A stretch of 64,000 nucleotides of DNA from Calothrix parasitica NIES-267 (lineage in GTDB: Bacteria; Cyanobacteriota; Cyanobacteriia; Cyanobacteriales; Nostocaceae). Position numbers and translations under genes: made by a program. The stretch is taken from the NCBI RefSeq assembly GCF_002368095.1, contig NZ_AP018227.1, positions 2,956,598 to 3,020,597 of the forward strand, in the 5' to 3' direction. Within the stretch, counting starts at the first letter, position 1. Each line of letters begins with the position of its first letter. Positions 59,913 through 64,000 of the stretch are shown piece after piece. The notes beneath the pieces are model-generated. The model saw only the letters and a program-made list of their open reading frames with translations. It had not been told where the DNA came from and ran no database searches.

Positions 59913-60070
59913 ACAAATTGGGGATTGGGGATTTGGGATTGGTAATTGGTAATTTTGAATTATACATTAACAACTAACTATTAAGTCGATTATCTATGCT
60001 CTTAATTCTTAACTCCTAATTTTTAATTACTAACAGCTAACAACTAACAACTAATAACTAATAACTAATT

Positions 60071-60958
60071 ATGAAAATGAGGGGAATTTTATTAATAATT
60101 GTCGGCGCAATTATTTTAGCTGTTGTTAGTCTATGGATTGGACAACAGGCTTATTCTTGGCTTCCTCCACAAGCTACTGCTCAATCTCTTTTAGTAGATG
60201 ACTTATTCAGTTTTTTGACTACTTTAGGAGCATTTATTTTCCTGGGAGTTACGGGAGCAATTGTATATTCAATCATATTTAATCGTGCCGGTAAGTACGA
60301 TGTTAGTGATGGTCCTGCGATAGAAGGTAATATCACTTTAGAAGTAGTTTGGACGGCTATTCCATTTGCTTTAGTAATTTGGATTGGGGTTTATAGTTAT
60401 CAAGTTTATGACCAAATGTCTATCCTTGGTTCTATGCAACATCAGCATATGTCTATGGGAATGAAATCAGCTATTGCAGCACCAGTTAAAAACTCAGAGC
60501 AAATCGAAGTTATCTCTAAACAATGGGCTTGGATTTTTAACTATCCAGAGCAAAATATTAGCAGTACCGAGTTACATTTACCCGTAAATAAACCAGCTTC
60601 TTTAACATTGCAATCGGAAGATGTTATTCACGGTTTCTATATTCCTGCATTTCGGGTAAAGCAAGATGTAATTCCTGGTGAAATAATCAATTTTCGATTT
60701 ACACCGATTCTTGAAGGTAAATATAGACTCCGGGATTCTCAATATAGCGGAACTTACTTCGCAGCAATGCAGGCTGATGTAGTTGTTGAATCCCCAGAAA
60801 AATATCAAGAATGGCTAAAAGTTGCTCAAAATAACGAACCATCCCCCGCATACAATCAAGCAGTATCTGAATATAACAGTAAATCAGATAAAGCAATTAA
60901 AACCAGTTGGGCAACAGTTAAACCAGCAGCACCCCCAGTTGTTAATTATCACGATTAA
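60071..60958 (+). CDS. coxB: Alternative terminal oxidase subunit II (operon 2)
   Basis: A 295-residue CoxB-like subunit, paralogous to 50418-51326. TM helices and the cupredoxin domain are conserved (SKQWAWIFNYPEQN, VIHGFYIPAFRVKQDVIP). The region for CuA ligands is again RDSQYSGTYFAAMQADV, without cysteines, so this too should be a quinol-type enzyme. It is 7 residues shorter than the operon 1 copy in the loop after KSAIA, where operon 1 carries a Ser/Thr-rich insert (SESSTTSEKSDK). Confidence 0.92.
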   Translation: MKMRGILLIIVGAIILAVVSLWIGQQAYSWLPPQATAQSLLVDDLFSFLTTLGAFIFLGVTGAIVYSIIFNRAGKYDVSDGPAIEGNITLEVVWTAIPFALVIWIGVYSYQVYDQMSILGSMQHQHMSMGMKSAIAAPVKNSEQIEVISKQWAWIFNYPEQNISSTELHLPVNKPASLTLQSEDVIHGFYIPAFRVKQDVIPGEIINFRFTPILEGKYRLRDSQYSGTYFAAMQADVVVESPEKYQEWLKVAQNNEPSPAYNQAVSEYNSKSDKAIKTSWATVKPAAPPVVNYHD

Positions 60959-61026
60959 TCAGTTATCAGTTAACAATAATCCAAAATCGAGAATCCAAAA
61001 TCTAAAATCGTAAATCCAAAATCGAT

Positions 61027-62712
61027 ATGACTAGCACTAAACCTACAAATACTGAAGTTGTTGAAGAACAACATCATGGGGGACATCATCATCCACCGAC
61101 CACTTGGAAAACTTATTTTACTTTTAGTACCGACCATAAAGTAATAGGTATCCAATATATCGTTACCGCCTTCGTATTTTTCCTGATTGGTGGCATTTTC
61201 GCGATGATTATTCGGGGTGAGTTAATTACTCCTGAATCTGACTTGGTTGACCGCACCGTTTATAATGCCATGTTTACCATGCACGGTACGATAATGCTGT
61301 TTATGTGGACTTTCCCGGTACTGGCTGGTTTGGCAAACTACCTCGTACCTTTGCAGATTGGGGCGCGAGATATGGCGTTCCCGCGTCTCAATGCTCTTGC
61401 CTTTTGGATGGTTCCTGTGTTTGGAATTATACTGATGGCGAGTTTCCTAGTTCCTGGTGGTCCCGCTCAATCTGGTTGGTGGTCTTATCCACCGGTAAGC
61501 ACCCAAAATCCGACGGGGCTTTTGTTTAACGGACAATTCCTGTGGTTGATAGCTGTGGCATTATCGGGGATATCTTCGATTTTGGGTGCGGTTAATATTG
61601 TGACTACAATTTTCCGCATGAGAGCGCCGGGAATGGGTTTCTTTAAAATGCCTGCCTATGTATGGACGGTATTGAGCGCTCAGATGATTCAATTGTTTGG
61701 ATTGCCTGCGCTGACCGCTGGTGCGGTAATGTTATTGTTTGATTTATCTGTAGGAACAAGTTTCTTTGACCCCGCAAAAGGTGGCGACCCGGTATTATAT
61801 CAACACTTTTTCTGGTTCTATTCCCATCCTGCGGTTTACGTAATTATACTGCCAGTTTTTGGAATTTTTTCCGAAGTATTTCCGGTTTATTCCCGCAAAC
61901 CTCTATTTGGTTACAAAGTAGTAGCAGTTTCATCGCTAATTATCACCGGATTGAGCGCTGTGGTTTGGGTTCACCACATGTTTGCTAGCGGTACCCCCAG
62001 TTGGATGCGGATGCTGTTCATGTTCTCTACAATGTTGATTTCCGTACCCACTGGAATCAAAGTATTTGCTTGGGTTGGGACAATTTGGGGAGGAAAGTTA
62101 CGTCTTGACACACCAATGTTATTCGCGTTGGGTGGATTGGTCATGTTTGTATTTTCTGGGATTACCGGTATCATGCTCGCTGCGGTTCCCGTTGATATTC
62201 ACGTTAACAATACTTATTTTGTAGTCGGTCACTTCCACTATGTGATTTATGGTGCAACGGTAATGGGTGTTTACGCTGCCTTATACCATTGGTTCCCCAA
62301 GATGACTGGGAGGATGTATTACGAAGGTTTGGGTAAACTGCATTTTTGGTTAACCTTTATCGGTGCAAACCTCAACTTCTTTCCCATGCATCCTTTAGGA
62401 TTGCAAGGAATGCCAAGACGAGTCGCTTCCTACGACCCGGAATTTGCTTTTTGGAATGTAATTGCTAGTCTTGGTGGATTTTTGTTAGGAATGTCCACGT
62501 TACCGTTTTTACTTAACGTCATTAGTTCTTGGGCTGACGGTAAAAAAGCACCAGATAATCCTTGGAGAGCAATTGGTTTGGAATGGTTAGTTTCTTCACC
62601 ACCACCTATAGAAAACTTTGAAAAACAACTTCCGATTGTGATTGAAGAACCCTACGGTTATGGGAAATCAACACCAGAGAAGTTAGTCGCTAATCCTTCG
62701 GAGCTTAATTAG
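61027..62712 (+). CDS. coxA: Alternative terminal oxidase subunit I (operon 2)
   Basis: A 561-residue CoxA-like A2-type subunit I, paralogous to 51543-53252. It has 12 TM helices and all heme and CuB ligands: FTMHGTIMLF, FWFYSHPAVYVIILP, VWVHHMFASG and NNTYFVVGHFHYVIYG. The N-terminus is His-rich but shorter (EEQHHGGHHHPP) than in operon 1. The two subunits diverge mostly at conservative positions, so both are probably functional. The spacer before it includes AATCCAAAATC-type repeats as in operon 1. Confidence 0.95.
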   Translation: MTSTKPTNTEVVEEQHHGGHHHPPTTWKTYFTFSTDHKVIGIQYIVTAFVFFLIGGIFAMIIRGELITPESDLVDRTVYNAMFTMHGTIMLFMWTFPVLAGLANYLVPLQIGARDMAFPRLNALAFWMVPVFGIILMASFLVPGGPAQSGWWSYPPVSTQNPTGLLFNGQFLWLIAVALSGISSILGAVNIVTTIFRMRAPGMGFFKMPAYVWTVLSAQMIQLFGLPALTAGAVMLLFDLSVGTSFFDPAKGGDPVLYQHFFWFYSHPAVYVIILPVFGIFSEVFPVYSRKPLFGYKVVAVSSLIITGLSAVVWVHHMFASGTPSWMRMLFMFSTMLISVPTGIKVFAWVGTIWGGKLRLDTPMLFALGGLVMFVFSGITGIMLAAVPVDIHVNNTYFVVGHFHYVIYGATVMGVYAALYHWFPKMTGRMYYEGLGKLHFWLTFIGANLNFFPMHPLGLQGMPRRVASYDPEFAFWNVIASLGGFLLGMSTLPFLLNVISSWADGKKAPDNPWRAIGLEWLVSSPPPIENFEKQLPIVIEEPYGYGKSTPEKLVANPSELN

Positions 62713-62766
62713 AGGGAGTGAGGGAGGGAGTGAGGGAGAGAGGGAAAGAATCCAATATTTCTTACT

Positions 62767-62822
62767 CATTACTCTTCCCTATTACCAATTACCAATTACC
62801 AATTACCAATTACCAATTACCC
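62767..62822. repeat. ACCAATT heptamer tandem repeat
   Basis: The unit ACCAATT is repeated about six times in tandem in the coxA-coxC spacer of operon 2, ending just before the coxC ATG (62826). Confidence 0.85.
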
Positions 62823-62825
62823 ATC

Positions 62826-63470
62826 ATGAGTACTACAGACGGTCAAGCAATCCAGTTAGAAAATGATAACTCTTTACAGGAATTAGAGTTAGAAAATCAT
62901 GAAAATGTAGCGGAACACGAGCATGATGAAGAAGGCAACAGTATGTTTGGCTTCATTGTCTTTCTGATATCGGAAAGCGTGATTTTCTTAAGTTTCTTTG
63001 CTGGATATATTGTTTATAAAACAACTACTGTTGATTGGTTACCACCAGGTGTTGAAGGATTAGAAGTTAGAGAACCTGCAATAAATACAGTAATTCTTGT
63101 TTCCAGTAGTTTTGTAATTTATTTCGCGGAAAGATTTTTAAAGAAAGATAATATTTGGGGTTTTCGCTTATTTTGGCTGTTAACAATGACTATGGGAAGT
63201 TATTTTCTTTACGGTCAAGCTGTTGAGTGGAATGGTTTACAATTTGGTTTCACATCGGGTGTGTTCGGTGGAATGTTTTATTTATTGACAGGATTCCACG
63301 GTTTACACGTTTTGAGTGGTGTATTGTTGCAGTTAACAATGTTGATTCGTTCTTTCATTCCCGGTAATTATGAAAATGGTCATTATGGAGTTGATGCAAC
63401 TTCTTTATTTTGGCACTTTGTTGATGTGATTTGGATTGTTTTATTTGTACTTTTATATCTTTGGCAATAA
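62826..63470 (+). CDS. coxC: Alternative terminal oxidase subunit III (operon 2)
   Basis: A 214-residue CoxC-like subunit III from ATG 62826 (the frame is open from 62718, but the extra part translates AATTACCAATTACC repeats). It is paralogous to 53466-54110 with the same five TM helices (MFGFIVFLISESVIFLSFFAGYIVY, GSYFLYGQAVEW, TGFHGLHVLSGV, SLFWHFVDVIWIVLFVLLYLWQ) and an acidic His-containing N-terminus (AEHEHDEEGNS). It completes the CoxB-A-C set of operon 2 and is followed by the GMC gene after a repeat-filled spacer of 214 bp. Confidence 0.92.
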   Translation: MSTTDGQAIQLENDNSLQELELENHENVAEHEHDEEGNSMFGFIVFLISESVIFLSFFAGYIVYKTTTVDWLPPGVEGLEVREPAINTVILVSSSFVIYFAERFLKKDNIWGFRLFWLLTMTMGSYFLYGQAVEWNGLQFGFTSGVFGGMFYLLTGFHGLHVLSGVLLQLTMLIRSFIPGNYENGHYGVDATSLFWHFVDVIWIVLFVLLYLWQ

Positions 63471-63589
63471 AAAATGGAAATTGAGGATTGGGATTGGGTA
63501 TGAGAAGTAACAAGTAGTTAAAATTTAGTATAAATTAAGAGAAAATTAGAAACAAGAAACAGTTAAATCACAATAAATTATCAACTGTT

Positions 63590-63684
63590 TATTACTCATT
63601 ACTCATCACTCATTACTAATTACTCATTACTAATCACTCATTACTAATTACTCATTACTAATTACTCATTACTCATTACTCATT
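63590..63684. repeat. ACTCATT/ACTAATT tandem repeat
   Basis: About a dozen heptamers alternating ACTCATT and ACTAATT or ACTAATC fill the spacer up to the ATG of the GMC gene. This is one of the longest STRR arrays in the window. Confidence 0.88.
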
Positions 63685-64000
63685 ATGATTATTGACGACC
63701 AAAATTACGATGTAATTATTATCGGTACTGGTGCTGGTGGAGGAACTTTAGCTCATAAGTTAGCACCTACCGGTAAAAAGATTCTTGTTTTGGAACAGGG
63801 AGATTTTTTAGAAAAAGAAAGTTCGGAATTAGTTGATGTGGAAGTTTTTAAGAAAGAAGACTTTCACGCTCCCGAACAATGGTATGACTCGGAAAATGAA
63901 CCTTTTAATCCCCAAGCTAGTTATTCGGTTGGTGGTAATACCAAAATTTATAGTGGTGTATTACAACGAATGCGAGAACAGGATTTTGAAAAGGTTCAGC
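63685..64000 (+). CDS. GMC-family FAD oxidoreductase (operon 2, partial)
   Basis: The first 105 codons of a GMC oxidoreductase, cut by the right edge. It starts MIIDDQNYDVIIIGTGAGGG and carries ILVLEQGDFLEKESSELVDVEVFKKEDF and GGNTKIYSGVLQRMREQDFEKVQ, closely matching the first-operon enzyme (54337-55827). It confirms that the duplication covered all six genes. Nothing can be said of the C-terminal domain. The ATG follows directly on a heptamer repeat without a clear Shine-Dalgarno sequence. Confidence 0.88.
   Translation, partial: MIIDDQNYDVIIIGTGAGGGTLAHKLAPTGKKILVLEQGDFLEKESSELVDVEVFKKEDFHAPEQWYDSENEPFNPQASYSVGGNTKIYSGVLQRMREQDFEKVQ

Noticed and set aside
62718-62825. Upstream start for coxC of operon 2
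   Set aside because: The extra residues translate ACCAATT tandem repeats (PITNYQLPITNYQ); the ATG at 62826 aligns with the operon 1 start.

Overview
The window looks like a chromosomal segment from a heterocyst-forming (Nostocales-type) cyanobacterium. The evidence is low GC content, several HIP1 octamers (GCGATCGC, for example near 7494, 13719, 30422, 34144 and 48361), an Rcp1-like response regulator, a NifJ-type pyruvate:ferredoxin oxidoreductase, DUF1400 hydrolase and A2-type heme-copper oxidase families, and a very high load of short tandem and palindromic dispersed repeats. The species cannot be fixed from sequence reading alone.

Layout. 1-7626: the tail of an unknown gene, then a phosphorelay cluster of a PAS-PAS-GAF histidine kinase, an Rcp1-like receiver, a receiver-PAS-kinase and a receiver-PAS-kinase-receiver. 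7627-8201: repeat array with a nested MITE. 8202-10316: hyuA (minus); its partner hyuB lies about 34 kb away on the other strand at 44870. 10581-12556: a small island of four unrecognised ORFs bounded by related repeats. 12593-16240: nifJ (minus), whose reading frame contains three stretches that look like dispersed repeats. 16892-26143: an envelope/osmotic block with one TM-helix-repeat channel-like protein, two MscS channels, two outer-membrane beta-barrels and two other membrane proteins. 26283-30890: SDR dehydrogenase, DUF1400 hydrolase, YIP1-type protein and a membrane-anchored serine hydrolase. 31135-33666: GNAT plus a NarL-type two-component pair. 33803-40007: aromatic amino acid permease, Vat-like acetyltransferase, glutaminase, a 4 x 181 bp tandem array and a multi-module SPFH protein.

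40245-41803 is the most unusual stretch. It is a duplicated, minus-strand, partly degenerate tRNA array. One copy has tRNA-Lys(CUU) and a CAU tRNA whose T-loop carries an insertion of about 26 nt. The other has a tRNA pseudogene and a truncated tRNA-Pro(UGG). Both copies share a leader of about 105 nt and a block of about 300 nt closed by complementary ends, which I cannot assign to a known RNA family.

41943-48582: a membrane-protein trio, a dual-specificity phosphatase, hyuB, a Pmp3-family peptide, SUI1/YciH and small hypotheticals. 49258-64000: two tandem paralogous operons, each DUF2231-DUF2231-coxB-coxA-coxC-GMC oxidoreductase, separated by a class B flavin monooxygenase. Both CoxB proteins lack the CuA cysteines and both CoxA proteins carry YSHP in place of the xHPE motif, so these are alternative respiratory terminal oxidases (probable quinol oxidases). 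The second operon runs off the right edge inside its GMC gene. A candidate structured small RNA with its own terminator precedes the second operon.
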